Shown here piece after piece: positions 1 to 8,892 of a stretch of 35,057 nucleotides of DNA. Position 1 is the first letter of the stretch, and each line of letters starts with the position of its first letter. The stretch is taken from NCBI RefSeq assembly GCF_937863155.1, contig NZ_CALMFB010000056.1, positions 1 through 35,057 on the forward strand. The letters run 5' to 3'. The DNA is from an uncultured Brevundimonas sp. (GTDB lineage: Bacteria; Pseudomonadota; Alphaproteobacteria; Caulobacterales; Caulobacteraceae). Under the pieces are notes generated by a model. It had not been told where the DNA came from. It did not search any database and saw only the letters and a program-made list of their open reading frames with translations. Position numbers and translations under genes: made by a program.

Positions 1-1178
1 ACTGGTGGACCTTCGGCGGCATCCTGGCCCTGTGCCTGGTCATCCAGATCGCCACCGGCGTCGTTCTGGCCATGCACTATACGCCGAACATCGCCCTGGC
101 CTTCGACTCGGTCGAACGCATCATGCGTGACGTGCCGGGCGGCTGGCTGATCCGATACGTCCACGCCAATGGGGCCTCGATGTTCTTCATCGCGGTCTAT
201 CTGCACATGCTGCGCGGCCTCTATTACGGCTCGTACAAGGCTCCGCGCGAGATGATCTGGATCGTCGGCTGCGTGATCTTCTTCCTGATGATCGCCACCG
301 CCTTCCTGGGCTACGTCCTGCCCTGGGGCCAGATGTCCTTCTGGGGCGCCGAGGTCATCACCAACCTGATCGGGGCCATCCCGGTGGTCGGCGAGCCGAT
401 CCTGATCTGGCTGCGCGGCGGCCCGGCGATCGACAACGCCACGCTGAACCGCTTCTTCTCGCTGCACTATCTGCTGCCGTTCGTGATCGCCGGCTGCGTG
501 GTGCTGCACCTGTGGGCCCTGCACCACGCCGGTCAGAACAACCCCGTCGGCATCCTGATTCCCAAGGAGCGGACGGCCAAGGACACCGTGCCCTTCCACC
601 CGTATTTCACGGTCAAGGACGGGTTCGCGATCATCCTGTTCCTGATCATGTTCGCCTATTTCGTCTTCTTCAATCCGAACGCCCTGGGCCACGCCGACAA
701 CTACATCCCGGCCAACCCGCTGCAGACGCCGGCGCACATCGTGCCCGAGTGGTACATGCTGCCCTTCTACGCCATCCTGCGGGCGGTGCCGGACAAGTTC
801 GGCGGCGTGGTGGCGATGTTCGCGGCCATCGGCGTGCTGTTCGTCCTGCCCTGGCTGGACACCTCGCGGGTGCGCTCGATGCGCTACCGCCCGACGATGA
901 AGACCTTCTTCATCATCTTCCTGTTCGTCTGCTTCGGCCTGGGCTGGTGCGGCGCGCAGCTGCCGGACGCCCCGGTGATCGGCCACTTCAAGACCTTCAC
1001 CCTGATCGACGGCGACCTGAACTCGTATCTGTGGCTGACGCGAATCTTCACCCTGTACTACTTCGTCTTCTTCCTGGTGCTGATGCCCTGGGTGGGGCTG
1101 AAGGAGAAGCCGCTGCCGATCCCGGCCTCGATCTCCGAGCCGGTGCTGTCGGGCGCCGACGCCGAGCAGAAGGGCTGA
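1..1178 (+). CDS. petB: Cytochrome b of the cytochrome bc1 complex (5' end missing)
   Basis: This is the membrane-embedded, diheme quinol-oxidising subunit of respiratory complex III. The window opens inside the gene; the reading frame runs from base 3 (WWTFGG...) with about 391 residues visible, so only some tens of N-terminal residues are missing. Visible hallmarks are hydrophobic helices carrying paired histidines for the two b hemes (YVHANGAS and YLHMLRG in one pair of helices, SLHYLLPF and VVLHLWALH in the other) and the PEWY motif of the quinol-oxidation site, followed by the C-terminal helices. The stop is 5 bases before the cytochrome c1 start, so the two are surely co-transcribed; the Rieske gene would be expected just upstream, outside the window. 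Identity is very secure. Confidence 0.97.
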   Translation, partial: WWTFGGILALCLVIQIATGVVLAMHYTPNIALAFDSVERIMRDVPGGWLIRYVHANGASMFFIAVYLHMLRGLYYGSYKAPREMIWIVGCVIFFLMIATAFLGYVLPWGQMSFWGAEVITNLIGAIPVVGEPILIWLRGGPAIDNATLNRFFSLHYLLPFVIAGCVVLHLWALHHAGQNNPVGILIPKERTAKDTVPFHPYFTVKDGFAIILFLIMFAYFVFFNPNALGHADNYIPANPLQTPAHIVPEWYMLPFYAILRAVPDKFGGVVAMFAAIGVLFVLPWLDTSRVRSMRYRPTMKTFFIIFLFVCFGLGWCGAQLPDAPVIGHFKTFTLIDGDLNSYLWLTRIFTLYYFVFFLVLMPWVGLKEKPLPIPASISEPVLSGADAEQKG

Positions 1179-1183
1179 GGTCG

Positions 1184-2056
1184 ATGATGACTGCTGGAAA
1201 CAAGACCGTGCTCAAGATCCTCGCTTCCGCCGCCGTCGCCTTCGGTCTGGTGGTCACGGCCGCCCCGGCCCTGGCCGCCGGGGGCGCCAAGCACCCGCGC
1301 TCGGGCGGGTTCTCGTTCGAGGGGCCGTTCGGCACCTTCGACCAGGGCCAGCTGCAGCGCGGCTACAAGGTCTATCGCGAAGTCTGCGCCTCGTGCCACG
1401 GCATGAACCTGATGCACTTCCGCAACCTGGGCGACCCGACCGGGCCGTTCTATGACTCGCACTATCCGAACCCGAACGACAATCCGATCGTCAAGGCGCT
1501 GGCCGCCGAGATCCAGGTCGCGGACATCGATTCGGAAACCGGCGAGGCGATCCGCCGCGACGCCACCACGGCCGACCGCTTCCCCAATCCCTATCCGAAC
1601 GCCACGGCCGCCGCGGCGGCCAACGGCGGGGCCGCGCCGCCGGATCTGTCGGTGATGGGCAAGGCCCGTCACGACGGCGCCAACTACATCTATTCGCTGC
1701 TGACCGGCTATCGCGCCGCGCCGGCGGGCCTGCAGATCCGCGAGGGTCAGCACTACAACCCCTATATGGCCGGCGACATGGCCCCGTTCTGGACCGGCGA
1801 CCCGGACCACGTTCCGCCGGGCGGCTTCATCGCCATGCCCAATCCGCTGCAGAACGGCCAGGTCACCTATGACGACGGCACCGAGGCGACGGTGGATCAG
1901 ATGTCCAAGGACGTCGCCGCCTTCATCGCCTGGTCGTCCGACCCGCACGCCACGGCGCGCAAACAGACCGGCCTGGGCGTGATGATCTTCCTGATCCTGT
2001 TCGCCGGCCTGACCTACGCCAGCTATCGCCGCATCTGGAAGGGCGTGGCCCACTAG
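1184..2056 (+). CDS. petC: Cytochrome c1 of the cytochrome bc1 complex
   Basis: This is the periplasmic c-type cytochrome of complex III, passing electrons from the Rieske protein to cytochrome c. The 290-residue product has a signal peptide (MMTAGNKTVLKILASAAVAF, ending about APALA), a heme-attachment CASCH at residues 68-72, the likely axial methionine M218 in IAMPNPL, and a C-terminal membrane anchor of about 20 residues ending in a short basic tail. Two ATG codons lie back to back at 1184 and 1187; either could start the protein and the difference is one residue. The same frame stays open far upstream inside the cytochrome b gene, but that part is only a shadow. A terminator follows 34 bases after the stop, closing the operon. 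Confidence 0.96.
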   Translation: MMTAGNKTVLKILASAAVAFGLVVTAAPALAAGGAKHPRSGGFSFEGPFGTFDQGQLQRGYKVYREVCASCHGMNLMHFRNLGDPTGPFYDSHYPNPNDNPIVKALAAEIQVADIDSETGEAIRRDATTADRFPNPYPNATAAAAANGGAAPPDLSVMGKARHDGANYIYSLLTGYRAAPAGLQIREGQHYNPYMAGDMAPFWTGDPDHVPPGGFIAMPNPLQNGQVTYDDGTEATVDQMSKDVAAFIAWSSDPHATARKQTGLGVMIFLILFAGLTYASYRRIWKGVAH

Positions 2057-2089
2057 TTTCTTCCCCCAGTACGCCGACGTTGAAACGGG

Positions 2090-2123
2090 AAGCCCGTCGA
2101 AGCCCTGCTTCGGCGGGCTTTTC
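2090..2123 (+). terminator. Rho-independent terminator of the bc1 operon
   Basis: A 13-bp stem (2090-2102 with 2108-2120) has one G-T wobble, a 5-base loop and a short T run right after it. It sits 34 bases beyond the cytochrome c1 stop. Confidence 0.85.
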
Positions 2124-2164
2124 ACATCCTAGACACGCATCGACAGGCCGGGCGGGCGTCGATA

Positions 2165-2217
2165 GAGCGAAATCGGTTCAGTTGGACGCAGGTCCAACTG
2201 AACTCAGATCTTCGCTC
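2165..2217. repeat. Two-stage palindrome, first of an adjacent pair
   Basis: A perfect 12-bp inverted repeat (2176-2187 with 2192-2203, 4-base loop, core GTTCAGTTGGAC) is nested in an outer 7-bp stem (GAGCGAA at 2165-2171 with TTCGCTC at 2211-2217). The two stems are separated by short unpaired or partly paired bases. There is no T run, so it is not a simple terminator. The core and the tail GATnTTCGCTC resemble the element at 21348-21390, which suggests a dispersed repeat family. Confidence 0.7.
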
Positions 2218-2229
2218 GAGTGAATTCTG

Positions 2230-2276
2230 GACCATTGTTCTGGGTTCAGTCGATTCCGACTGAACCGAAAATGGTC
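2230..2276. repeat. Two-stage palindrome, second of an adjacent pair
   Basis: A perfect 10-bp inverted repeat (GGTTCAGTCG at 2243-2252 with 2257-2266, loop ATTC) lies inside an outer 7-bp stem (GACCATT at 2230-2236 with AATGGTC at 2270-2276). The layout copies the preceding element 12 bases away, but the outer stem sequence differs. It ends 45 bases before the M28 peptidase start, so it may lie in that gene's promoter or leader region. Confidence 0.7.
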
Positions 2277-2321
2277 TAGGGTTCGCGCCGGGTTTGTTCA
2301 CGGTTCGGGACCGATATCGTC

Positions 2322-3989
2322 ATGCGTCTGAAGTTTTCCGCGCTCGCGGCCCTGGCGGCCGCCTCGCTTCTGTCGGCCTGCGCCACGACCGGGCAGGGGG
2401 CGCCGGCAGAGGCCGCGCCGCTGTTCGACACCGCGCGCCTGCACGAACACATCCGCATCCTGTCCGACGACAGCTTCGAGGGGCGCGGCATCGCCACTCC
2501 GGCCGAGGACAAGGTGGTCCGCTATCTGAGCGAGCAATATGCGGCCGCGGGCTTCCAGCCGGGCGGCGAGAACGGCGGCTGGACTCAGGCGGTGACCCTG
2601 AACCGTTTCACCGTCTCGAACCCGACCGCGACCCTTTCGATCGGCGACTGGAGCCAGGCGGTGCGGCCGGGCCAGGACATGGTCTTCTCCACCCGCCTGC
2701 CGGGCGCGGCGGTCGATCTGCGCGACGCGCCCCTGGTCTTCGTCGGTTACGGCATCAAGGCGCCCGAGCGGAACTGGGACGACTTCAAGGGCCAGGACAT
2801 GCGCGGCAAGGTGCTGGTGGTCCTGGTCAATGACGCCGACTTCGAAGAGCCGTCGCTGAACACCTTCAACGGCCGGGCCATGACCTATTACGGCCGCTGG
2901 ACCTACAAATACGAAGAGGCGGCGCGCCAGGGGGCGGCGGGCGTCATCATCGTGCATGAGACGGGGCCGGCCTCCTATGGCTGGGCCACGGTCAACAACT
3001 CCTGGTCGGGGCCGCAGTTCGACATCGTGCGCCAGAACCCCTCGGCCGAACGCATCCCGATGGAAAGCTGGATCCAGCGCGAACTGGCGGTCGAGCTGTT
3101 CCGCCGCGCGGGCCAGGATTTCGAGGCGCTGAAGGTTCAGGCGCGCAGCCGCGACTTCCAGCCGGTGACCCTGGCTGACGCCCGGATCAGCGCCCGTTAT
3201 GACGTGACCAGCGAGCAGATCGTGACCCACAACGTCATCGCCCGCCTGGCCGGATCGACCCACCCGGACGAGACCATCCTGTATACCGGCCACTGGGACC
3301 ACATCGGCGTGGGCGAACCGGACGCCAACGGCGACGCCATCTTCAACGGGGCGGTCGACAACGCCTCGGGCACGGCGGCGCTGCTGGAACTGGCCCGCGC
3401 CTGGGGCCGGGGGCCGCGCCCGGAGCGCTCGATCGTCATGATCAGCTTCACCGCCGAGGAAAGCGGCCTGCTGGGCTCGGAATTCTATGCGGCCAATCCG
3501 ATCTATCCGCTGGAGACGACCGTGGCGGGCTTCAACCTGGACGCCATGAACGTCTATGGCCGGGTCGAGAACCTGCAAGTCGTCGGCTGGGGCCAGTCGG
3601 ACCTGGACGAGCGCCTGGCCGCCGCGGCCGAGCGTCAGGGCCGCACCGCCGTGCCGGAGGGCAATCCGGCCGCCGGTTCCTACTTCCGTTCGGACCACTT
3701 CCCCCTGGCCAAGCGCGGGGCGCCGATGGCCTATGCCGATGGCGGCGGCGCCTTCCGCGACGAGCCCAGGGCCGAGCGCGAGGCCATGGCCGCCGACTAT
3801 GGAGCGCGCCGCTATCACCAGGCCGACGACGAATGGTCGCCCGACTGGGATCTGATGGGCATGGTCGAGGACATGGATGTGGTCTTGAGCGTCGGCCGCG
3901 ACCTGGCCAACAGCCGCGACTGGCCCCAGTGGAAGACGGGGTCCGAGTTCGGCCCGGTCCGCACCGCCAGCGACGCGCGCCGTCGCTGA
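2322..3989 (+). CDS. M28-family zinc metallopeptidase, lipoprotein
   Basis: This is a predicted envelope-anchored aminopeptidase of the M28 family with two co-catalytic zinc ions. The 555-residue protein starts with a lipoprotein signal; the lipobox LSAC places the lipidated cysteine at C20. An N-terminal segment and a PA-like inserted region (about residues 130-300) precede the peptidase domain. The metal and catalytic set is complete: H324 in GHWDH, bridging D346 in DNASG, E379-E380 in AEESGLLGS, D407 in NLDAMN and H459 in SDHFPLA. By family analogy E379 is the general base. The C-terminus carries DLANSRDWPQWK, which is nearly repeated in the next gene; the two are tandem paralogues 80 bases apart. 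The substrate is not evident from sequence. Confidence 0.9.
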   Translation: MRLKFSALAALAAASLLSACATTGQGAPAEAAPLFDTARLHEHIRILSDDSFEGRGIATPAEDKVVRYLSEQYAAAGFQPGGENGGWTQAVTLNRFTVSNPTATLSIGDWSQAVRPGQDMVFSTRLPGAAVDLRDAPLVFVGYGIKAPERNWDDFKGQDMRGKVLVVLVNDADFEEPSLNTFNGRAMTYYGRWTYKYEEAARQGAAGVIIVHETGPASYGWATVNNSWSGPQFDIVRQNPSAERIPMESWIQRELAVELFRRAGQDFEALKVQARSRDFQPVTLADARISARYDVTSEQIVTHNVIARLAGSTHPDETILYTGHWDHIGVGEPDANGDAIFNGAVDNASGTAALLELARAWGRGPRPERSIVMISFTAEESGLLGSEFYAANPIYPLETTVAGFNLDAMNVYGRVENLQVVGWGQSDLDERLAAAAERQGRTAVPEGNPAAGSYFRSDHFPLAKRGAPMAYADGGGAFRDEPRAEREAMAADYGARRYHQADDEWSPDWDLMGMVEDMDVVLSVGRDLANSRDWPQWKTGSEFGPVRTASDARRR

Positions 3990-4069
3990 GCTTCATGACG
4001 GAATGGTAATGAACCCGGGCCGCATCGGGCGCTAATCTGGCGCGGCCCAGGGGCAGGAGAGAGTTCAGG

Positions 4070-5698
4070 ATGTTTCGACGTTTCATCGGCGGCGTGGCCG
4101 CCGCAGCCATGCTGTTGTCTGCGGGCGCGGCCTCGGCCCAGGATTTCTCGGCCCAGCGGCTGAGCGACGGCATTCGCCACATCAGCAGCGACGCCTTCCA
4201 GGGACGCTATCCGGCCACCGAGGGAGAGCGGATGACGCTGGACTGGCTGCAGGCGCAGTATGAGGAGATGGGGCTTCAGCCCGGCGGGCCGAACGGCCAG
4301 TGGCTGCAGCACATCGAGATGAAGCGCTACACCCCGGTCGAGGGCGCCGCTCGCGCCGCCTGGACCGGCCCGGACGGCGTGGTGCACGCCCTGACGCCGG
4401 GAACCGACATCGTGCTGCGGTCGGCCACCAATGACGGCCGCTCCGATGTGCGCGACGCGGAACTGGTCTTCGCCGGATACGGCATCACAGCGCCCGAGCG
4501 GAACTGGGACGACTATGGCGGCGTCGATGTGCGCGGCAAGGTGGTCATCGTCCTGGCGGGCGAGCCGGAAGGCGATCTGTTCAACGGCCAGTACAACACC
4601 TACTACAGCAGCGTCGCCCGCAAGGCCGACGAGGCGTTCGAGCGCGGCGCCGTGGGCCTGCTGGTCCTGGTCATGGGCGCCGATCCCGAGGCCGCCTGGC
4701 GCGGCGCCTCACGTGGGGCCGCATCGCCCCGTCTGAGCGCGCCGGGCGCGGCGGATCTGGAGTTCTCCGGCTCGATCAATCACAGCCTGGGCGGCGCCTG
4801 GGCGGCGGCGGCCGGCCTGGACCCCAGCGCCCTGAGCGATGCGAGCAGCGGCCGTTTCCGCGCCGTGCCGGTGACGGGCGTGCGCCTGTCGGTGCAGACG
4901 AACGAGCGCATCACCACCGTCGTCACCCACAATCTGCTGGCCAAGATCGAGGGCACGACCGAGCCGGACGAGGTTCTGGTCTTCTCGGCCCACTGGGATC
5001 ACGTCGGCACCGCGTCCAACCACCCCGGCCATCGCGGCGAAGACACCATCTACAACGGCGCCTGGGACAACGCCTCGGGGACCATCGGCGTGGTCGAGAT
5101 GGCGCGCCAGTTCGCCGCCGCCCCGCGCCCGCGCCGCACCGTGGTCTTCGCCCATATGGCGGCCGAAGAAATGGGCCTGATGGGCGCCTACGCCTATACG
5201 GCCGATCCGGTCTATCCGCTGGAAACCACGGTGGCCGACATCAACATCGACATGCTGCCGCTGTCGGGATCGACGCGCGACCTGCCGATCTTCGGCAAGG
5301 GCCAGAATGATCTGGAAGACCGGCTGCAGGCCATCCTGGAGCCGCTGGGCCGCTATGTCTCGGACGACGGCCAGCCGGAACAGGGCTTCTATTACCGGTC
5401 GGACCACTTCCCCTATGCGCGCATGGGGGTGCCGGCCCTGATGCCGTGGCACGGCGTCGACTGGGTCGAGGGCGGCAAGGAAGCCGGCTGGGCCGCCTGG
5501 CGCGCCAAATTCGCGGCCGACTATCACAAGCCGTCGGATGAATGGTCAGAGGAGCTGGACTTCACCTCGGCGGTCGAAAACCTGACCGTGCTGTATCGCC
5601 TGGGTCAGGACCTGGCCAACAGCGACGACTGGCCCCAGTGGAAGCCGACGTCCGAGTTCGGCGCCATCCGCGCCCGCAGTGACTCGGCCCGCCAATAG
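4070..5698 (+). CDS. M28-family zinc metallopeptidase, secreted
   Basis: This second predicted dizinc aminopeptidase has 542 residues. It starts with a classical signal peptide (MFRRFIGGVAAAAMLLSAGA, cleavage near ASAQ) and no lipobox, so unlike its neighbour it should be released to the periplasm or outside. All M28 ligands are present: H308 in AHWDHVG, D333 in DNASG, E366-E367 in AAEEMGLMG, D394 in INIDML and H446 in SDHFPYA. It aligns with the upstream paralogue along its length, including ERNWDD in the PA-like region and DLANSDDWPQWK at the C-terminus, but it has its own alanine/glycine-rich segment around residues 205-265. The purine-rich GGGGCAGGAGAGAG just upstream of the ATG supplies the ribosome binding site. 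The pair looks like an old duplication. Confidence 0.9.
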   Translation: MFRRFIGGVAAAAMLLSAGAASAQDFSAQRLSDGIRHISSDAFQGRYPATEGERMTLDWLQAQYEEMGLQPGGPNGQWLQHIEMKRYTPVEGAARAAWTGPDGVVHALTPGTDIVLRSATNDGRSDVRDAELVFAGYGITAPERNWDDYGGVDVRGKVVIVLAGEPEGDLFNGQYNTYYSSVARKADEAFERGAVGLLVLVMGADPEAAWRGASRGAASPRLSAPGAADLEFSGSINHSLGGAWAAAAGLDPSALSDASSGRFRAVPVTGVRLSVQTNERITTVVTHNLLAKIEGTTEPDEVLVFSAHWDHVGTASNHPGHRGEDTIYNGAWDNASGTIGVVEMARQFAAAPRPRRTVVFAHMAAEEMGLMGAYAYTADPVYPLETTVADINIDMLPLSGSTRDLPIFGKGQNDLEDRLQAILEPLGRYVSDDGQPEQGFYYRSDHFPYARMGVPALMPWHGVDWVEGGKEAGWAAWRAKFAADYHKPSDEWSEELDFTSAVENLTVLYRLGQDLANSDDWPQWKPTSEFGAIRARSDSARQ

Positions 5699-5712
5699 GG
5701 CCTAAGGAACCT

Positions 5713-5743
5713 CAGACCGGCGGCGGCGTACGTCGCCGGTCTG
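5713..5743 (+). terminator. Hairpin after the M28 peptidase pair
   Basis: A perfect 10-bp inverted repeat (CAGACCGGCG at 5713-5722, complement at 5734-5743) with an 11-base loop starts 14 bases after the stop. No T run follows, so termination is uncertain. Confidence 0.4.
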
Positions 5744-5775
5744 AACCCTGAGCCCAGGCTGGGCGTTATCGGGTC

Positions 5776-6222
5776 ATGACCCGGATACTGACGCTGACGC
5801 CCCTGCTGCTGGCTCTTGCGGCTTGCGGGGTTTCCGAGACCAATCCGCCCACCGAACCGGCCCCGCCGCCCGCGGCCGCGCCGGCGTCCGCCGCGCCTGC
5901 CGGGGGCCTGCGTCCCGGCACGGGCGCCGCCAGCTTCGTCGGCCGCTGGAGCGCCGATGCGGCCTGGTGCGCCGCCCCCATGGGCGACCGCCGTCCGATC
6001 CAGATCACCGCCACCCAGTTCGAAGGCTATGAGAACAGTTGCCTGATCGCGGATGTGGCCGAGGATCAGGGCGGCTGGAACGCCACCCTGCATTGCCTGT
6101 CCGAAGGCCAGGAGCGGCGCGAGCGGGTGCGCATGGCCGTGACCGGCGATGTGCTGAGCCTGACCTATGTCGACCGCGAGGGCGGCTCGGCGACCCTGCG
6201 CCGCTGCCCGGCGACGGAGTGA
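5776..6222 (+). CDS. Small lipoprotein of unknown function
   Basis: This 148-residue protein has a clear lipoprotein signal (MTRILTLTPLLLALAAC, lipidated C17), then a proline/alanine-rich linker to about residue 45, then a compact C-terminal domain with FVGRWSADAAWC, four spaced cysteines and several alternating hydrophobic strands. The cysteines (in AAWCA, NSCLI, LHCLS and RRCP) could form two disulfides in the periplasm, and the overall look is of a small beta-sheet domain. I do not recognise the family. No good ribosome binding site is visible before the ATG. The stop lies 12 bases from the end of convergent ychF. Confidence 0.7.
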   Translation: MTRILTLTPLLLALAACGVSETNPPTEPAPPPAAAPASAAPAGGLRPGTGAASFVGRWSADAAWCAAPMGDRRPIQITATQFEGYENSCLIADVAEDQGGWNATLHCLSEGQERRERVRMAVTGDVLSLTYVDREGGSATLRRCPATE

Positions 6223-6234
6223 GGCGCGGCCGCG

Positions 6235-7332
6235 TCAGCCGTTGAACAGGAAGTGCATCACGTCGCCGTCCTTGACGACATAGCTCTTGCCCTCGGCGCG
6301 CAGCTTTCCGGCCTCGCGCGCGCCCGCCTCGCCCTTCAGCGCCACATAGTCGTCGAAGGCCACCGTTTCGGCGCGGATGAAGCCCTTTTCAAAGTCGGTG
6401 TGGATGACCCCGGCCGCCTGCGGCCCCGTGGCGCCGACCGGAATCGTCCAGGCGCGGGCTTCCTTCGGCCCCACGGTGAAATAGGTCTGTAACCCCAGCA
6501 GGGTGTAGGCGCCCCGGATCAGGCGGTTCAGGCCGGGCTCTTCCAGGCCCAGGGTCTCCAGGAACTCGGCCTGTTCGGCGTCGTCCAGCACAGCGATCTC
6601 GGATTCGATCTGGGCCGAGATGACCACCGTCTCGGCGCCGTCGGCGCGGGCGCGCTGGGCCACGGTCTCTGACAGCTCATTGCCCTTGTCGGCCGAACCC
6701 TCATCGACATTGGCGACATAGAGGGCGGGCAGGGCGGTCAGCAGCTGCAGCATCTCCCAGGCCTTCTTGTCCTCCTTGGACACCTCGGCCACGCGGGCGG
6801 GGCGGCCGGCCCGCAGCGGCTCCAGCGCCAGGTCGATCATCTTCAGCGTCAGCTGGCTTTCCTTGTCGCCGCCCTTGGCCCGCTTCTCGACCTGGACCCG
6901 GCGCCGTTCCAGGCTTTCCAGATCCGCCAGCATCAGCTCGGTCTCGATGATCTCCAGATCGCCGATCGGGTCGATGCGGTTTTCGACGTGGGTGATGTCG
7001 TCATCGACGAAGCAGCGGGCGACGAAGGCGATGGCGTCGCAGTCGCGGATATTGGCCAGGAACTGGTTGCCCAGGCCCTCGCCCTTGGACGCCCCGCGCA
7101 CCAGGCCGGCCACGTCCACGAAGGTGATGCGCGCGGGGATGATCTCCTTGGAGCCGGCGATCTCGGCCAGCTGGTTCAGGCGCGGCTCGGGCACGGCCAC
7201 GTCGCCGGTGTTCGGCTCGATGGTGCAGAAGGGATAGTTGGCCGCCTGGGCCGCCGCCGTCTTGGTCAGGGCGTTGAACAGGGTGGACTTGCCGACATTG
7301 GGCAGGCCGACGATCGCGACTTTCAGGGCCAT
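6235..7332 (-). CDS. ychF: Redox-regulated ATPase YchF (Obg-like family)
   Basis: This is a universally conserved, ribosome-associated P-loop ATPase of the Obg-related family. The 365-residue length is standard. The G1 P-loop GLPNVGKS is at residues 9-16, the YchF-typical NYPFCTIEPN follows as switch I, G3 is DVAGLVRGASKGEG, and the NVDE motif replaces the NKxD of true GTPases, in line with ATP preference. A coiled-coil segment (around residues 125-190) is followed by the C-terminal TGS domain (LQTYFTVGPKEARAW... to the end). It lies downstream of pth and rplY on the same strand, a block common in alphaproteobacteria, and may be read from their transcript or from its own promoter in the 71-base gap. 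Confidence 0.96.
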   Translation of the reverse strand: MALKVAIVGLPNVGKSTLFNALTKTAAAQAANYPFCTIEPNTGDVAVPEPRLNQLAEIAGSKEIIPARITFVDVAGLVRGASKGEGLGNQFLANIRDCDAIAFVARCFVDDDITHVENRIDPIGDLEIIETELMLADLESLERRRVQVEKRAKGGDKESQLTLKMIDLALEPLRAGRPARVAEVSKEDKKAWEMLQLLTALPALYVANVDEGSADKGNELSETVAQRARADGAETVVISAQIESEIAVLDDAEQAEFLETLGLEEPGLNRLIRGAYTLLGLQTYFTVGPKEARAWTIPVGATGPQAAGVIHTDFEKGFIRAETVAFDDYVALKGEAGAREAGKLRAEGKSYVVKDGDVMHFLFNG

Positions 7333-7403
7333 GGGGCAGGAAGTTCCTCTATTGGCGCGAGGCTGTAGCCGGTCGGGGCCGGTTTGTCAGCGGCGCGGGC
7401 GGT

Positions 7404-8021
7404 CTATTCGCCGCGCGCGGCCTGGCGGGGGCTGTATTTGGGGGCGGGGGCCAGGCGCATCACCTCGCCCTGATAGCGTTCGTCGTCGCCGGCCAGGGCG
7501 AAGGGCAGGGCGTCGGCGCAGGCGTTCAGCAGAGCGTCCAGCCACGGCTGCTCGGCCTTGTGGAAGTCGGCCAGGACATAGCCGTGCACCAGCGACGGCT
7601 CGCCCGGATGGCCCACGCCCATGCGGCCCCGGCGGAAGTCGGCGCCCAGCTGGCTGATCATCGAACGGATGCCGTTCTGGCCCGCCGCGCCGCCGCCGGT
7701 CTTCATGCGGAACCGGCCGGGGGCCAGGTCGATCTCGTCATGGAAGACGATGACGTTGGCGGGCGGAACCTTGTAGAAGCGCGCCGCCTCGCCGACCGCG
7801 CGACCGCTTTCGTTCATATAGGTCTGGGGCTTCATCAGCAGGACCTTGACCGGCCCGGCCGCCGTCTCGACCTCGCCTTCGCGGATCACCGACTGGAATT
7901 TCGCCCGCTCGGGTCCGAAGCGCCAGCGGTCGGCGATGGCGTCGGCGGCCATGAATCCGATGTTGTGGCGATTGCCCTGATATTTCGCGCCCGGATTGCC
8001 CAGGCCGGCGATGATGATCAT
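7404..8021 (-). CDS. pth: Peptidyl-tRNA hydrolase
   Basis: This enzyme cleaves peptidyl-tRNAs released by stalled ribosomes and recycles the tRNA. From the ATG at 8021 the product has 205 residues. It shows the family start MIIIAGLGNPG with N9, the catalytic histidine H19 in GNRHNIGF, the FHDEIDLAPGRFR segment with its conserved aspartate, and GGGAAGQNGIRSM. An earlier in-frame ATG at 8033 would add MESP, but its codons contain GGAGAG, which is the well-placed ribosome binding site for the ATG at 8021; the shorter start also matches the family N-terminus. The C-terminal tail after about residue 185 is proline/alanine-rich and poorly conserved. A terminator separates it from rplY upstream. Confidence 0.95.
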   Translation of the reverse strand: MIIIAGLGNPGAKYQGNRHNIGFMAADAIADRWRFGPERAKFQSVIREGEVETAAGPVKVLLMKPQTYMNESGRAVGEAARFYKVPPANVIVFHDEIDLAPGRFRMKTGGGAAGQNGIRSMISQLGADFRRGRMGVGHPGEPSLVHGYVLADFHKAEQPWLDALLNACADALPFALAGDDERYQGEVMRLAPAPKYSPRQAARGE

Positions 8022-8049
8022 GGGGCTCTCCATGGCCCGTCACGGGGGC

Positions 8050-8083
8050 AAAGGAAAGCCCCGCCCGGCGAACCGGACGGGGC
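8050..8083 (-). terminator. Rho-independent terminator after rplY
   Basis: Read on the minus strand, an 11-bp GC-rich stem with one wobble (8083-8073 with 8068-8058) is closed by a UUCG tetraloop and followed by TTTCCTTT. It sits between rplY and pth and should cut or reduce readthrough into pth. Confidence 0.85.
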
Positions 8084-8109
8084 CCTGTAACCTGGGATCG
8101 GTGGAGCGA

Positions 8110-8730
8110 TCAGCCTTCGGTGGCTTCGGCCTCGACCGTGGTGTCGCCGGCGTCGGACTGGCCGGCCGAAGAGGTCTTGATGGTGGCGATGACGAAGTCG
8201 CGGTCGGCGATGGTCGGCGCCGCGCCTTCCGGCAGGTTGATGATGTCCGAGAAGCGCAGGGTCACGCCCACTTCGCGGCCGGCCAGGTCGATGGCCAGTT
8301 CTTCGGGAATGCTGTCGGCGCGGACCAGGATCTCGACCGAGTGGCGCACGATTTCCAACGTGCCGCCCTGACGGTTGAACGGCGCCTCGTCGGCGTTCTT
8401 GAAGTGGACCGGGATCTCGATCTTGACCGGCGCGGTCTCATCGACGCGCATCAGGTCGAAGTGCAGCGGACGGTCGCTGACCGGGTCGAATTGCACGGCC
8501 TTGGCGATGACCGGCTGGGTCTCCTTGCCGTACTTCAGGGTCACCAGGTGGCCCAGCAGCTTGCCGGTGTAGAGCGACTTCTTGAAGTCCTTCTCGTTCA
8601 CCGAGATCGGCACGGGGGCCTTGTCGCCACCGTACAGGATGCCCGGCACGGCGCCGGCGCGACGCGCGGCGCGGGCGCCGCCGGTGCCCACGCCTTCACG
8701 GACGTCGACGTTCAGGATGATCTCGGCCAT
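8110..8730 (-). CDS. rplY: 50S ribosomal protein L25/general stress protein Ctc
   Basis: This is a 5S-rRNA-binding protein of the large ribosomal subunit, of the long two-domain Ctc type (206 residues versus about 95 for the short E. coli form). Residues 1-95 form the L25 domain (MAEIILNVDVREGVGTGGAR, then VPGILYGG), and the rest is the TL5-like beta-rich C-terminal domain with DLAGREVGVTLRFSDIINLPEG. The tail is acidic and alanine-rich, as usual in alphaproteobacteria. The purine-rich GAGGCGAG upstream gives the ribosome binding site. The pairing with pth downstream is the common gene order. Confidence 0.96.
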   Translation of the reverse strand: MAEIILNVDVREGVGTGGARAARRAGAVPGILYGGDKAPVPISVNEKDFKKSLYTGKLLGHLVTLKYGKETQPVIAKAVQFDPVSDRPLHFDLMRVDETAPVKIEIPVHFKNADEAPFNRQGGTLEIVRHSVEILVRADSIPEELAIDLAGREVGVTLRFSDIINLPEGAAPTIADRDFVIATIKTSSAGQSDAGDTTVEAEATEG

Positions 8731-8892
8731 CTGGCTCGCCTCAATAACTAAAGACGCCGTCGCTGGATCGCCTGCGCGGCGGGGTTGAAACCCTCGAATT
8801 CAAGAGCGGGCGTCAATACACGCATCATGCCCGGGGCGCAACCGCCCGGGGGAAGCAGATTTCAGTCCGCAGGTCTGGCCGCGGGTCTGGCG

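Noticed and set aside
4017-4048. GGGCCGC/GCGGCCC inverted repeat between the two M28 genes
   Set aside because: 7-bp stem with an 18-base loop and no T run; such GC stems are expected by chance in this composition.
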